A stretch of 64,000 bases of DNA. Source: a virus. A program made the translations under genes and the position numbers. The stretch lies in IMG/VR virus record IMGVR_UViG_3300044946_000220, positions 1 to 64,000 of that record, one strand, 5' to 3'. Below, one piece after another: positions 15,996-23,145 of the stretch. The notes beneath the pieces were generated by a model that was given only the letters and a program-made list of their open reading frames with translations, did not search any database and was not told the DNA's origin. Every line of letters starts with the position of its first letter. Within the stretch, counting starts at the first letter, position 1.

Positions 15996-16231
15996 GCTGC
16001 CTCCGTCCTGCCCAAGGGGGCCCATACCTCGCCAGGCCGCGCCCGACCCGACCAATCCATGCCACAGACGACCACACCCGGCCTCTCCGAGGCACGCCAC
16101 GCCATTCCCAAATCTGCCTTACTAGCCGGACTCCGTATAGCCGGAGCATTCCACGCCAATTCCCGGCCAGCCAAGTTTCTAAACCGCGCCCAAAACTCTC
16201 GCACAATCTTCGCCAGATCGCGTGAGCACAA
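15992..16231 (-). CDS. Possible small Arg/Trp-rich protein
   Basis: The frame ends in a TGA that overlaps the next GTG as GTGA, the rule in this operon, and stays open to TTG 16231. GTG 16204 is another possible start. Residues are Arg/Ala/Trp-rich (EFWARFRNLAGRELAW, MAWRASERPGVVVCGMDW). It overlaps the next upstream ORF by up to 53 bp. Coding is plausible but the start is unsure. Confidence 0.4.
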   Translation of the reverse strand: MCSRDLAKIVREFWARFRNLAGRELAWNAPAIRSPASKADLGMAWRASERPGVVVCGMDWSGRARPGEVWAPLGRTEAA

Positions 16232-16382
16232 AGGTGCCGCGATGCGCAGCCGCCGTCAGCATGCACCTGGCCTCCAACTCTCTCGCTGCCACCACCTCTG
16301 CCGCGTTACGCGGGATAACGAAACCGCCACAATCCAGGCCTCGGCTCAGAACTGATCTAATCCCCGCGCTCACCAGCATCAT
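16179..16382 (-). CDS. Small protein from a leaderless start
   Basis: 67 residues from ATG 16382 (an ATG follows at 16379). No ribosome site precedes it; instead the -10 box of a good promoter ends seven bases before the ATG, so the transcript should begin at or next to the start codon. Sequence has GGFVIPRNAAEVVAAREL and HRGTFVLTRSG, a small alpha/beta pattern. First gene of the leftward operon. Unknown function. Confidence 0.5.
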   Translation of the reverse strand: MMLVSAGIRSVLSRGLDCGGFVIPRNAAEVVAARELEARCMLTAAAHRGTFVLTRSGEDCARVLGAV

Positions 16383-16388
16383 GAGGGA

Positions 16389-16417
16389 AGACTAGGCGCG
16401 CGCGTTTGATCTGTCAA
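16389..16417 (-). promoter_or_regulatory. Leftward promoter, leaderless
   Basis: TTGACA (16417-16412) and TAGTCT (16394-16389) on the minus strand are 17 bp apart. The spacer contains a GCGCGCGC run. The predicted start falls on or beside the ATG at 16382. Divergent with the promoter at 16432. Confidence 0.65.
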
Positions 16418-16431
16418 GTCAGTTTTTGAAG

Positions 16432-16460
16432 TTGACGTGCGAAACGTCCGGCGCTACCCT
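16432..16460 (+). promoter_or_regulatory. Rightward promoter, near-leaderless
   Basis: TTGACG (16432-16437) and TACCCT (16455-16460) are 17 bp apart. The next ATG (16470) lies nine bases after the -10, so the leader would be only a few bases. The two -35 boxes of the divergent pair are 14 bp apart, making shared control by a single bound protein likely. Confidence 0.6.
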
Positions 16461-16469
16461 ACTCGAAGC

Positions 16470-16673
16470 ATGACAGAACGCAACAGTCCGCTAGACGCCC
16501 ATCTTGCGCTGCGCATTTCCAGCCAGCTTTACCGGGACATCGAGGCGCTGCAGGGCGATGCTCACGCAAGCCTTGGGTACAGGGTTCCGCTTGCAGACAT
16601 CGTCCGCGCGCTTCTTGAGGAGGCTGTGATGCATCGCCGTCTCTCTGCTGAGAGAGCGGCTAAAAGCCTCTGA
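16470..16673 (+). CDS. Ribbon-helix-helix regulator
   Basis: 67 residues. HLALRISSQLYRDIEALQG is a beta-strand plus helix, and GYRVPLADIVRALLEEAVMH the second helix, in the order of Arc/MetJ/CopG-type DNA-binding dimers. It is the first gene from the rightward promoter and sits beside the divergent pair, so autoregulation and control of the leftward genes are likely. No ribosome site is visible, in line with a near-leaderless message. Confidence 0.75.
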   Translation: MTERNSPLDAHLALRISSQLYRDIEALQGDAHASLGYRVPLADIVRALLEEAVMHRRLSAERAAKSL

Positions 16674-16692
16674 CTCAATCGATCGCCCTCCC

Positions 16693-17123
16693 GTGGACCC
16701 CAAGCTTCTCCCGCACGTTCTGCAGGCCCTACGCTTCACCAGGGCGCGTCTTGCGAACCCAAGCCATTGGACCAAGGGCTCTTCCGCTAGAGACGCGCTC
16801 GGCTATAAGCTGCCAGCTGGACATCCTGCAGCGGCCAGTCATTGCCTTATGGGCAGCTTGCCGCCGATGCCTGAAGCACTTCAGAACGAATATGGGCTGA
16901 ACTTGCAATTACGCTCAACGGCCAAGGCCCCGTGGAGTTCAACGACGCCGACGAGACGACGCATGCGGACGTCCTCCGCGCCATTGACGAGACGATTAGC
17001 CGGCTGTCTTCACCCCAAGCCAAGACATCGCAGTGTCAAGACTCACCTTCCCCAGAAACTCCCGCGCAGTGCGAACCTTCCCCGCCCTTATTGCAAACAG
17101 GGCCGACGAGCACAGAGTCGTAA
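16693..17123 (+). pseudogene. DUF6197-like protein with a -1 frameshift
   Basis: The frame from GTG 16693 reads ALRFTRARLANPSHWTKGSS, ARDALGYKLPAGHP and CLMGSLPPMPEALQNEYG, as in DUF6197 phage proteins. The expected ending (LAITLNGQGPVEFNDADETT, HADVLRAIDETI) lies in the next frame from about 16890 on. Reading GGG at 16894-16896 as GGGG would join them. The original frame otherwise runs on to a stop at 17181. The end overlaps the convergent RNA ligase gene. No strong ribosome site. Confidence 0.75.
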
Positions 17124-18105
17124 GGGCGGCGTGAGCGAAGTCCCTTTGGACTGGAATGTCCCTGAGGCGGTGGAAGTCTAGCTCAACTTCGTCGCACCAG
17201 TCGTCTATCTTGGCGCGGTAGACGTCCAGCTGCTCCTTTAGTTCGGGGAACGCTTGCTCCACCTCAGAGTTCTCACCGGCACGCGCAATCTCAAACAGGC
17301 TGCGCGGGTTGCAGCCGTCTTTCGCCCTATGTAGCAGTACGTAGGCAGCCGCTTTCGATTTTTGGCGATTGAAGTGTCCGTCTACCGTAACGAACCCCTC
17401 CTGTACCAACGGGTTCATCGTCTCTAGCGCCGCCGCGATCTCAGCAAACGAGCTGAGTGCAAACTCGCGTACCGGCGTTGCCGTAGGCAAGTACAGCGAG
17501 GCCACGTCACGCGCTGACAACTCAATCTGCGTGCGCAGATCGCGCCCACCCAGAAGCGTCAGGCTCGCCTTCTCGTGTCGTACAACGATCCTGTTGTAAG
17601 GGCTGCCGAGTTCAAAGAAGAACGAGCACCCAACGCCCTCCACGGGAAGCTCTAGGCCAACTTCATCCACCGTCTTCCAGAACAGCTCCTTGAAAGTAAA
17701 CCCAAAGCCGTTGCATTCTCCCCCGGCGTCCGGTGTCCCGCTGGTTGCAACGCGCCATTGGCCTGCGTACCAGTACACTTGGCAAAGCGAGCCGTCAACC
17801 TTCTCCTGAACGCAGGCCGAGGACCAGTCAATCGTCGCACACTCCGACATTCCTTCGTTGAAGAATCGGTCCAGCGATCGGCACACCACGCGGTAATTGT
17901 CAGCGGTGTCAAGAATGATTCCGCGGCACTGGACCACGAGCGGATGTGCGCGGCACTTGTCGGAGTCAATCTGATCGTACTTGTACAAGTGCAACTGCGG
18001 GAACTCGGCGCTGGCGCGCACCTGGATGCCATATTCCTCGGTGAGCTTGGCTTCCGTGCCGCCCTCGTCGAAGAACTGCTGGAGTAGAATGCGCTCATTG
18101 CCCAT
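16996..18105 (-). CDS. T4 Rnl1-like RNA ligase
   Basis: 369 residues from ATG 18105 (GGGGAGGG upstream). The nucleotidyltransferase motif I is QEKVDGSLCQVYW, with Lys102 the predicted adenylate acceptor. Upstream lies VVQCRGIILDT, and downstream FFFELGSPYNRIVV and QEGFVTVDGHFNRQKSK, which fit motifs IV and V of Rnl1-type ligases. It would seal broken RNA such as tRNA cut in the anticodon loop. It stands alone on this strand, facing the DUF6197 remnant. Confidence 0.85.
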   Translation of the reverse strand: MGNERILLQQFFDEGGTEAKLTEEYGIQVRASAEFPQLHLYKYDQIDSDKCRAHPLVVQCRGIILDTADNYRVVCRSLDRFFNEGMSECATIDWSSACVQEKVDGSLCQVYWYAGQWRVATSGTPDAGGECNGFGFTFKELFWKTVDEVGLELPVEGVGCSFFFELGSPYNRIVVRHEKASLTLLGGRDLRTQIELSARDVASLYLPTATPVREFALSSFAEIAAALETMNPLVQEGFVTVDGHFNRQKSKAAAYVLLHRAKDGCNPRSLFEIARAGENSEVEQAFPELKEQLDVYRAKIDDWCDEVELDFHRLRDIPVQRDFAHAALTTLCSSALFAIRAGKVRTAREFLGKVSLDTAMSWLGVKTAG

Positions 18106-18171
18106 ACCCTCCCCACCGATCGACGCGCGGTGCGGGCCAATCGAAGGCATGGTTAGAGGATTCAATCAGCC

Positions 18172-18696
18172 ATGACCGAAACTCTCACAATCTCGCAGGC
18201 GCTCCGCGCCATCAAAAAGGCCAAAGGAAAGCTGTCCGAACTCTCAGAGCGCGCCAAGTCGTGCGCCACCTTTGCCGAGGGCGAGTACCCGGCATTCGAG
18301 TGGTCTTCCACCATGGAGGCGATCCGCGACACTCGATCCAACCTGCTGAACTTGCAGGAAGCCGTGGCTCACGCCAACGCAACGACCAAGATTGAAGTGG
18401 ACGGGAAGAAGGTGTCGTTGGCCTACGCGGTGCGATTGCTCGGCGAGATCAAGAGCGAGATTGCTTTTCTGAAGACGGTGCCTGGGCGCACGCAGGAGCG
18501 CACTCAGGAGCTTGCCTGGGGCGTCAACCAGGCTGGTGAGCGCACGCAGATCTCTCGTAGCGTGATCAGCCACCTTCCCGAGGCGCGAAAGGCCGCCGCG
18601 ATTGAGGCTGCGCAGAATCGTTTTGATCTGCTAAACTCGATCGCAGAAAACGCCAACCATACAACCCCCGCTCCCGTCGCATCCGCGCGGAGCTAA
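18172..18696 (+). CDS. DIP1984/DUF6847-like helical protein
   Basis: 174 residues. The start MTETLTISQALRAIKKAKGK, the centre NATTKIEVDGKKVSLAYAVR and following helices match the pattern of small coiled-coil proteins of the DIP1984/DUF6847 type (helix, T-x-G-x-x-L-x-x-A turn, helix). Cytoplasmic and mostly alpha-helical. Function of the family is unknown. Confidence 0.7.
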   Translation: MTETLTISQALRAIKKAKGKLSELSERAKSCATFAEGEYPAFEWSSTMEAIRDTRSNLLNLQEAVAHANATTKIEVDGKKVSLAYAVRLLGEIKSEIAFLKTVPGRTQERTQELAWGVNQAGERTQISRSVISHLPEARKAAAIEAAQNRFDLLNSIAENANHTTPAPVASARS

Positions 18697-18994
18697 GACT
18701 GAGGTGACGGGCAAAGGCGGTGCTTGAACGGGCTGGGGAGTGGACTCCCAGAGCAGTAGAAGCGTGTCCAGCCAATTACTCTACGCAAAGAGACCAGCGC
18801 CTAGCGCTGCCAACCGTGACGACACCGAGCCGTACGAAGGGGGAACAAACACCCTCTCTCGATTTATGCGGCAGCCGTCAGCCTTCCTCTCTTCAGCGGT
18901 GAGCGATGAGCACACAGCCCACAGCAACCAGCACTTGTCAATCCCGTCAGGCGGCGCCTAGCCCGTCACCTCGCTGTATCCGAAGGACTTTCGC
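18697..18994 (+). other. 298 bp without a convincing gene
   Basis: A GTG-started frame (18740-18961, 73 codons) is open but Ser-rich, with no usable ribosome site. A small perfect inverted repeat GGGAGTGGACTCCC lies at 18733-18746 without a T-run. I see no tRNA, no promoter matching the other promoters here, and no conserved motif. Confidence 0.4.
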
Positions 18995-19105
18995 ATGCGT
19001 AACGCCATCGTCAGGTTCTGGACCTTTACCGTCCCGCTCGCTTGGATCATCTTCGTGAACGCCCTCCTCGGCGAGGCTCCCGAACCTGAACCGGTGCCCG
19101 CATGA
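18995..19105 (+). CDS. Very small membrane protein (36 aa)
   Basis: ATG 18995 with AAGGA seven bases upstream. One hydrophobic helix (FWTFTVPLAWIIFVNALLG) and a Pro/Glu tail (EAPEPEPVPA). Its stop overlaps the next ATG (ATGA), so it is probably translated together with another single-pass membrane protein. Confidence 0.6.
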   Translation: MRNAIVRFWTFTVPLAWIIFVNALLGEAPEPEPVPA

Positions 19106-19257
19106 GGCGCGCGTGGCCTCGGCTGCCGGGACTGCTCAAGTACCTGAAACAACCAGAGGAATTCCAACTCACCTTCGTGGACTGGGTGAACGTGGTGGGC
19201 GTTATCTTCCTGCCGATCGCAGCATGGTTGGCCTACGTGGCGAACTCAAGTCCTTAG
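19102..19257 (+). CDS. Small membrane protein (51 aa)
   Basis: ATG 19102 overlaps the previous stop. Basic N-terminus (MRRAWPRLPGLLKYLKQ), then a hydrophobic helix VGVIFLPIAAWLAYVA at the C-terminus. The pair of coupled mini membrane proteins resembles holin or lysis accessory pairs, but no endolysin is adjacent. Confidence 0.6.
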   Translation: MRRAWPRLPGLLKYLKQPEEFQLTFVDWVNVVGVIFLPIAAWLAYVANSSP

Positions 19258-19305
19258 CGATCTCGCCAGTTTACGCACGTTCGCCTCACAGGGGCGTTTT
19301 TGTTG

Positions 19306-19334
19306 TTGACCTAGCGAACGGGACGAAGTATCAA
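19306..19334 (+). promoter_or_regulatory. Promoter before the structured leader
   Basis: TTGACC (19306-19311) and TATCAA (19329-19334) are 17 bp apart. The predicted start near 19341 coincides with the first base of an 11-bp inverted repeat. The next gene starts only at 19518. Confidence 0.5.
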
Positions 19335-19341
19335 GCCCAGT

Positions 19342-19391
19342 CTTCCAGGACTCGTTCAGTGTGCAGGTCCGCGCGGACGCAGTCCTGGAAG
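19342..19391 (+). ncRNA. Structured 5' leader or small RNA candidate
   Basis: CTTCCAGGACT (19342-19352) pairs perfectly with AGTCCTGGAAG (19381-19391), an 11-bp stem. The 28-nt loop encloses the palindrome GTCCGCGCGGAC (19367-19378), which can form a second hairpin. A third hairpin with a GGAA tetraloop follows (GTGTC...GACAC, about 19453-19471). All lie in the 177-nt leader before the RNA ligase at 19518. It could be a regulatory leader or a separate small RNA; no known RNA family is recognised. Confidence 0.45.
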
Positions 19392-19517
19392 GTTGATGGT
19401 GGCTGGTAACGCAGTGCGGCCGGCGGGGTGGTGATAAGTCAGCGTGTGTGCGTGTCGCGGAAGCGGACACGGCGGTGAGTTGCGCGCGTCGATCGAAACT
19501 GGTGGCAAGGAGCCTAC

Positions 19518-20705
19518 ATGTCAGAGGAGAGTGCTGTACGCGTTGTCCGTCTCGGCGCCATTGAGAAGCACCCCAATGCGGACACGCTGAGCATCACGCA
19601 AGTTGACGGCGGGTATCCGGTCATCTGCAAGACCGGCGACTTCCGCACCGGAGACTTGGCAGTTTACGTGCCAGTGGACAGCTTGGTGCCGACTGAGCGA
19701 CAAGAGTTCTCCTTTCTGCTGAAAGAAGCCAAAGCAGACGGAAAAGCGCGTATCAAGGCTAAGCGCCTGCGAGGTGTCTTCTCTATGGGCATGCTGGTTC
19801 CCATGCCGGCGATTGCTCCGGAGTCCAACGCATATGCTTGGCGCGAAGGTGCGGACGTATCCGTGGCGCTGGGCGTCACGAAGTACATTCCGCGTGGCGA
19901 GGACGATGGGCCCAGCAACGCAACGCGTAAGCCGCGCCGCAGCGAGACGTACGAGTACGAGTTGCGCGCGTGGCTGTTCGCTGGTGCGGCCGTGTGCTTC
20001 CTGTTTGCGATATGGCCGCCGCTTGGCCTGCTGTTCCCGATACCGCTGCTGGTGGCGCGATACCTCATCCGCGCCGAACGCCTTCTGAACAAGAAGCCGA
20101 AGGTACCGTTCTACGACATAGAGGGTCTACGCAAGTACAAGACAGAATTCGTTGACGGGGAACCGGTAGACATCACCGAGAAGCTCCATGGATGCTGCTC
20201 CACATTCGTGCACACCGGCAAGCGTTTCTTCGTCCGCTCGCGTCAAGTGTGGCGAGACAAGGGTGACAGCTCCGATGACTTCTGGAAGATGGCGCGCAAG
20301 CACGATCTAGAGCGCAAGCTTGCCGCCTATCCAGGCTACGCCCTCTTTGGCGAAATCTACGGCTCCGTCCAGGACTTGAAGTACGGCGTTCCTCCAGAGG
20401 AAGGCATTCGCTTCGCTGCCTTCGACATGCTGAACACGAAGACGGGGACATATTGGACTCCGCCGCAGTTGCGCGTGTGGTGCGCCACCAACGACGTTCC
20501 CGTGGTGCCTGTGTTGTATGAGGGCCCGTGGCGCGAGGGCCTGGCGAAGCTGGCCGAAGGAAAAACCACCATGCCCGGCGCCGATCACGTTCGCGAGGGG
20601 ATCGTAATCAAGCCGCAGACGGAGCGTCTTAGCGCACGACTTTGCGGCAGGCTTGTGTTGAAGATCGCAGGCGAAGGCTATCTAACCAGAAAAGAGGCCA
20701 CATGA
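19518..20705 (+). CDS. DRB0094-type RNA ligase with hydrophobic insert
   Basis: 395 residues, ATG with AAGGAG upstream. Residues 1-120 form the OB-like N-terminal domain of DRB0094/Rnl5 ligases (GAIEKHPNADTLSITQVDGG, GDLAVYVPVDSLVP). The catalytic domain has TEKLHG at about 221-226, with Lys222 the expected adenylate acceptor, then FFVRSR, ALFGEIYGSVQDLKYG, EGIVIKP and VLKIAGEGYL, matching later ligase motifs. Between the domains, residues about 151-184 are strongly hydrophobic (AWLFAGAAVCFLFAIW, then LLFPIPLLVARYL) and could form two membrane-spanning segments. I know of no such insert in this family. Confidence 0.85.
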   Translation: MSEESAVRVVRLGAIEKHPNADTLSITQVDGGYPVICKTGDFRTGDLAVYVPVDSLVPTERQEFSFLLKEAKADGKARIKAKRLRGVFSMGMLVPMPAIAPESNAYAWREGADVSVALGVTKYIPRGEDDGPSNATRKPRRSETYEYELRAWLFAGAAVCFLFAIWPPLGLLFPIPLLVARYLIRAERLLNKKPKVPFYDIEGLRKYKTEFVDGEPVDITEKLHGCCSTFVHTGKRFFVRSRQVWRDKGDSSDDFWKMARKHDLERKLAAYPGYALFGEIYGSVQDLKYGVPPEEGIRFAAFDMLNTKTGTYWTPPQLRVWCATNDVPVVPVLYEGPWREGLAKLAEGKTTMPGADHVREGIVIKPQTERLSARLCGRLVLKIAGEGYLTRKEAT

Positions 20706-20833
20706 TTCGCGCCATGAAGTACGCCTCCCTGGCGCTTGCCAACGCCTCGAAGCGGCTTCTGCACGCCGTTGTTTTGCTGGAGCACGCGCTTTCTACTTTC
20801 GTTCTCTGCGACAACCTAACGGAGGAGGAATGA
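20702..20833 (+). CDS. Very small helical protein (43 aa)
   Basis: Overlaps both neighbours by ATGA. Sequence is one amphipathic-to-hydrophobic helix (YASLALANASKRLLHAVVLL) with an acidic end. The last codons (GAGGAG) provide the ribosome site of the next gene, which may partly explain its conservation. Confidence 0.6.
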   Translation: MIRAMKYASLALANASKRLLHAVVLLEHALSTFVLCDNLTEEE

Positions 20834-21240
20834 GCCAAAAAGACGTCCACCTGGACGCGCTGTGGAGTCACTGTGAGAAGCTGGAGCCGGACGCTGTGCG
20901 CGTACTGTCCCGTATCGCCGAAAGACTCGTGCACGGGCAGCGCAAGTACGGCCCCATTCGCATTGCCGGCGACACTCGTAGCTGGGCCGAAGAGGGTCTC
21001 CAGGAGAGCCTTGATTTGGCCGCGTACGTAAGTATCGGGTTACTCAAGATTGCTGACGCCGAAAAGGCGCAAGAGGAGAAGTCATGCGAACAGTTGAAAA
21101 ATCACGCATTGCTTGCAAGAAACTTGTCTCTCTGGCCGGAGGAGACCCTTTACGCCACTACGACTCCTCGCTCAGCGACGAGGACGCCCTTCGTAACGAC
21201 ATCTTCAGCGAACTTGAAGGAGAGTACGGCGAGCGTGTAG
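20830..21240 (+). CDS. MazG-like protein
   Basis: The first 85 residues read VRVLSRIAERLVHGQRKYGP, then SWAEEGLQESLDLAAYVSIG, the E-x2-E...D-x2-Y pattern of small MazG/dUTPase-like helical proteins that bind nucleoside triphosphates. After residue 85 the frame continues for another 50 codons while a second, better gene (21084) is already being read in another frame. The tail (TTTPRSATRTPFVTTSS) looks non-native, so a base error near 21084-21110 could have removed the true stop. Confidence 0.65.
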   Translation: MSQKDVHLDALWSHCEKLEPDAVRVLSRIAERLVHGQRKYGPIRIAGDTRSWAEEGLQESLDLAAYVSIGLLKIADAEKAQEEKSCEQLKNHALLARNLSLWPEETLYATTTPRSATRTPFVTTSSANLKESTASV

Positions 21241-21290
21241 AGCGGCTTTCAGTGCGCGATCTCCAGACGGACGTCGACTACCTTGGCTGA
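21084..21290 (+). CDS. Small acidic protein
   Basis: 68 residues, ATG with AGAGGAG upstream. Helical, acidic (SLSDEDALRNDIFSELEGEYG), ending DLQTDVDYLG. It overlaps the MazG-like frame by 157 bp, unusually long for this genome. Unknown. Confidence 0.6.
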   Translation: MRTVEKSRIACKKLVSLAGGDPLRHYDSSLSDEDALRNDIFSELEGEYGERVERLSVRDLQTDVDYLG

Positions 21291-21564
21291 AAGGCCACCG
21301 ATTCGCAACCTGATCAACGCGCTCCACGACCGCGGCCTGCTTGACATTGCGAAGGCCATTTGCAGCCAGCACCACGTCACCATTGACGAGATGCTCAGCA
21401 CAAACAGGGCGCAACAGTTCGTCAAGGCTCGGCGCGCCATCATCTCCCTTCTGGTAAACGACAAGGGCATGAGCCATCCGTTCGTTGGAAGGCTCCTGGG
21501 CCTTGACCAGTCTACCGTACAATACTCGGCCAAGGTGTCGCGGGTCAATCGACCTTCTGAGTAG
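21283..21564 (+). CDS. DnaA domain IV-like DNA-binding protein
   Basis: 93 residues from a TTG. The segment RAIISLLVNDKGMSHPFVGR, then LLGLDQSTVQYS follows the DnaA C-terminal domain (basic loop, HTH with S-x-x-x-x-G-x-x-x-x-x-x-x-S-T-V). It has no ATPase domain. Next to the sliding clamp and upstream of the helicase, it could bind origin DNA or host DnaA boxes. Confidence 0.75.
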   Translation: MAERPPIRNLINALHDRGLLDIAKAICSQHHVTIDEMLSTNRAQQFVKARRAIISLLVNDKGMSHPFVGRLLGLDQSTVQYSAKVSRVNRPSE

Positions 21565-21575
21565 GAGGGGCGGAC

Positions 21576-22007
21576 ATGCCGTGGCTGGGCTTGCACGAAG
21601 GCGTCCTGGAGATATTCGCTGAGCACGCGGAGAGGGCCCACTGCAACGAGTGGGAAGCGTGGGCACGACACGAAAACAGGGCGCGCAAGGCGATTGAAAG
21701 CGAGACGCTTGGCCTTGACGTTGCCTTCGCGGGCCTGAAAGAGCAGTACCTTGCGCCGCACGCCATTCGAGGCTTGAGCGTGCAAGAGGTGCTGGATCGT
21801 AAACGAGAGTACGAGCAAGCCATCGCTGACAAGGAATCCGAAATTCGCCGACTCCGCGCGAAGAAGATTTCCACCAGCGCCCGGGCCAGTCGGAATCACT
21901 ACACGCGCACGGTGAGCGATCCCGTGCTTCATGAGAAACGCCTTGCAAGTAAACGCGAGTCGCGGTATGCGAGGCGGCACCACGGACAGTTGGAAATTGA
22001 GTCCTGA
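21576..22007 (+). CDS. Helical, charged protein
   Basis: 143 residues, ATG with AGGAGGGG upstream. Long charged helices (REYEQAIADKESEIRRLRAK) and a basic C-terminus (RESRYARRHHGQ). Likely coiled coil and nucleic-acid-associated by charge. No family recognised. Confidence 0.7.
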   Translation: MPWLGLHEGVLEIFAEHAERAHCNEWEAWARHENRARKAIESETLGLDVAFAGLKEQYLAPHAIRGLSVQEVLDRKREYEQAIADKESEIRRLRAKKISTSARASRNHYTRTVSDPVLHEKRLASKRESRYARRHHGQLEIES

Positions 22008-22017
22008 GGAGGATAAA

Positions 22018-23145
22018 TTGAAAATTCAAGTCAACCGAAACGCGCTCATTGCGGCACTGGCGACAGTGTCTGGCGTACCCGAAAAGAAGGCCATCACGCC
22101 TTCGCTTTCCTGTGTGCTTTTGCGCGCGGTGGAGGACGTGCTGTACATTGGCGCCACGGACTTGACGGTATGCGTTGAGTCTTCGTGCGCACTTCTTGAG
22201 AACGCGAAACCCGGCGAGTGGGCCATTCCCGCCAAGGAACTGATCGATCGCGTGAAGTCCATGCCGGACGGCCCGCTCACGCTGTCCTTTGACGACAAGA
22301 CAAGCCGCGTCACCCTCACTGCAAAGGGCTCGCCGCGCAAGCACACGCTCAGCTACCTGGACGGCCAGGACTTCCCGAAGCTCCAGCAGCGTGACTACGA
22401 CTGGACGGGCGCCTCCACCATCAACTCCGGCCAGCTGCGCAAGCTCATCACGTCTACGCAGCACGCCATGCTTGCGGACGCCTCACGCCCGTACCTGTCC
22501 AGCGCGCTGCTCCAGTGGGACGACACGGTGGTGCGCATGTACGCCACAAGCGGTCATGCCTTGGCCAAGTGCGAGCTAATTGGCGTGCCCACGCTGGTGG
22601 CTCGCGAGTGCTTCATCCCGGGCAAGGGCATTGCGGAGATCCGCCGTGCGCTGGAAGCCGTGGGAGAGACGGAGACCATTGTCGAGCTTTCCGGCACGAA
22701 CAACGACATTTACTTGCGAGCCAACGGTTGGACCATGGCGTGTCGTTTGACGCAAGCCACGCCGCCGCCGTACGAGAAGGTGATCCCGAAGCACGAGACT
22801 GAGGTTGTCATCCCGCGCCTGCAACTCATTGACGCGGCTAGAAGCGTGCGCTTGGCCGCCAGCGAGTCCTCCGGCGCGCTGCTGTTCCGACTGTCCGAAG
22901 GCAAGCTCAAGGTGGAGGCAGAGTCCAGCGATCATGGCGAAAGCGTGGACGAGCTGGACGTAGACTACACCGGCGAGCACATTAGCGTGGGATTCAACGC
23001 CGGCTTCCTGCTGGAATCGCTGTCTACGCTGGACACCGAAGAGGTGGTGATGAAGCTTGGCGGAGGGTTGGATCCGGTGGTTGTTGTGCCGAATGTGGGG
23101 AAACCAAATGTTACATTGATCATTATGCCGGTTCGGTTGGCGTGA
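22018..23145 (+). CDS. dnaN: DNA polymerase III beta sliding clamp
   Basis: 375 residues from TTG 22018 with GAGGAGG upstream. Three clamp domains are visible: KIQVNRNALIAALATVSGVP, EWAIPAKELIDRVKSMPDG, SYLDGQDFPKL, then IPGKGIAEIRRALEAVG and NAGFLLESLSTLDTEEVVMK, ending near VTLIIMPVRLA as in DnaN. It forms a ring on DNA and tethers the polymerase. Length matches bacterial DnaN. A phage-coded clamp suggests that it replaces or competes with the host one. Confidence 0.95.
   Translation: MKIQVNRNALIAALATVSGVPEKKAITPSLSCVLLRAVEDVLYIGATDLTVCVESSCALLENAKPGEWAIPAKELIDRVKSMPDGPLTLSFDDKTSRVTLTAKGSPRKHTLSYLDGQDFPKLQQRDYDWTGASTINSGQLRKLITSTQHAMLADASRPYLSSALLQWDDTVVRMYATSGHALAKCELIGVPTLVARECFIPGKGIAEIRRALEAVGETETIVELSGTNNDIYLRANGWTMACRLTQATPPPYEKVIPKHETEVVIPRLQLIDAARSVRLAASESSGALLFRLSEGKLKVEAESSDHGESVDELDVDYTGEHISVGFNAGFLLESLSTLDTEEVVMKLGGGLDPVVVVPNVGKPNVTLIIMPVRLA

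Noticed and set aside
18733-18746. GGGAGTGGACTCCC as a terminator
   Set aside because: No T-run follows on either strand and the loop would be too small for a stable hairpin of full length.
18740-18961. 73-codon plus-strand frame from GTG
   Set aside because: Ser-rich, ribosome site too close, no similarity to known patterns. Kept only as part of the unassigned stretch.
21205-22464. 419-codon open frame on the minus strand
   Set aside because: It is antisense to dnaN and its upstream neighbours. The product is Arg/Val-rich with no recognisable motif, while the plus-strand genes are clear.
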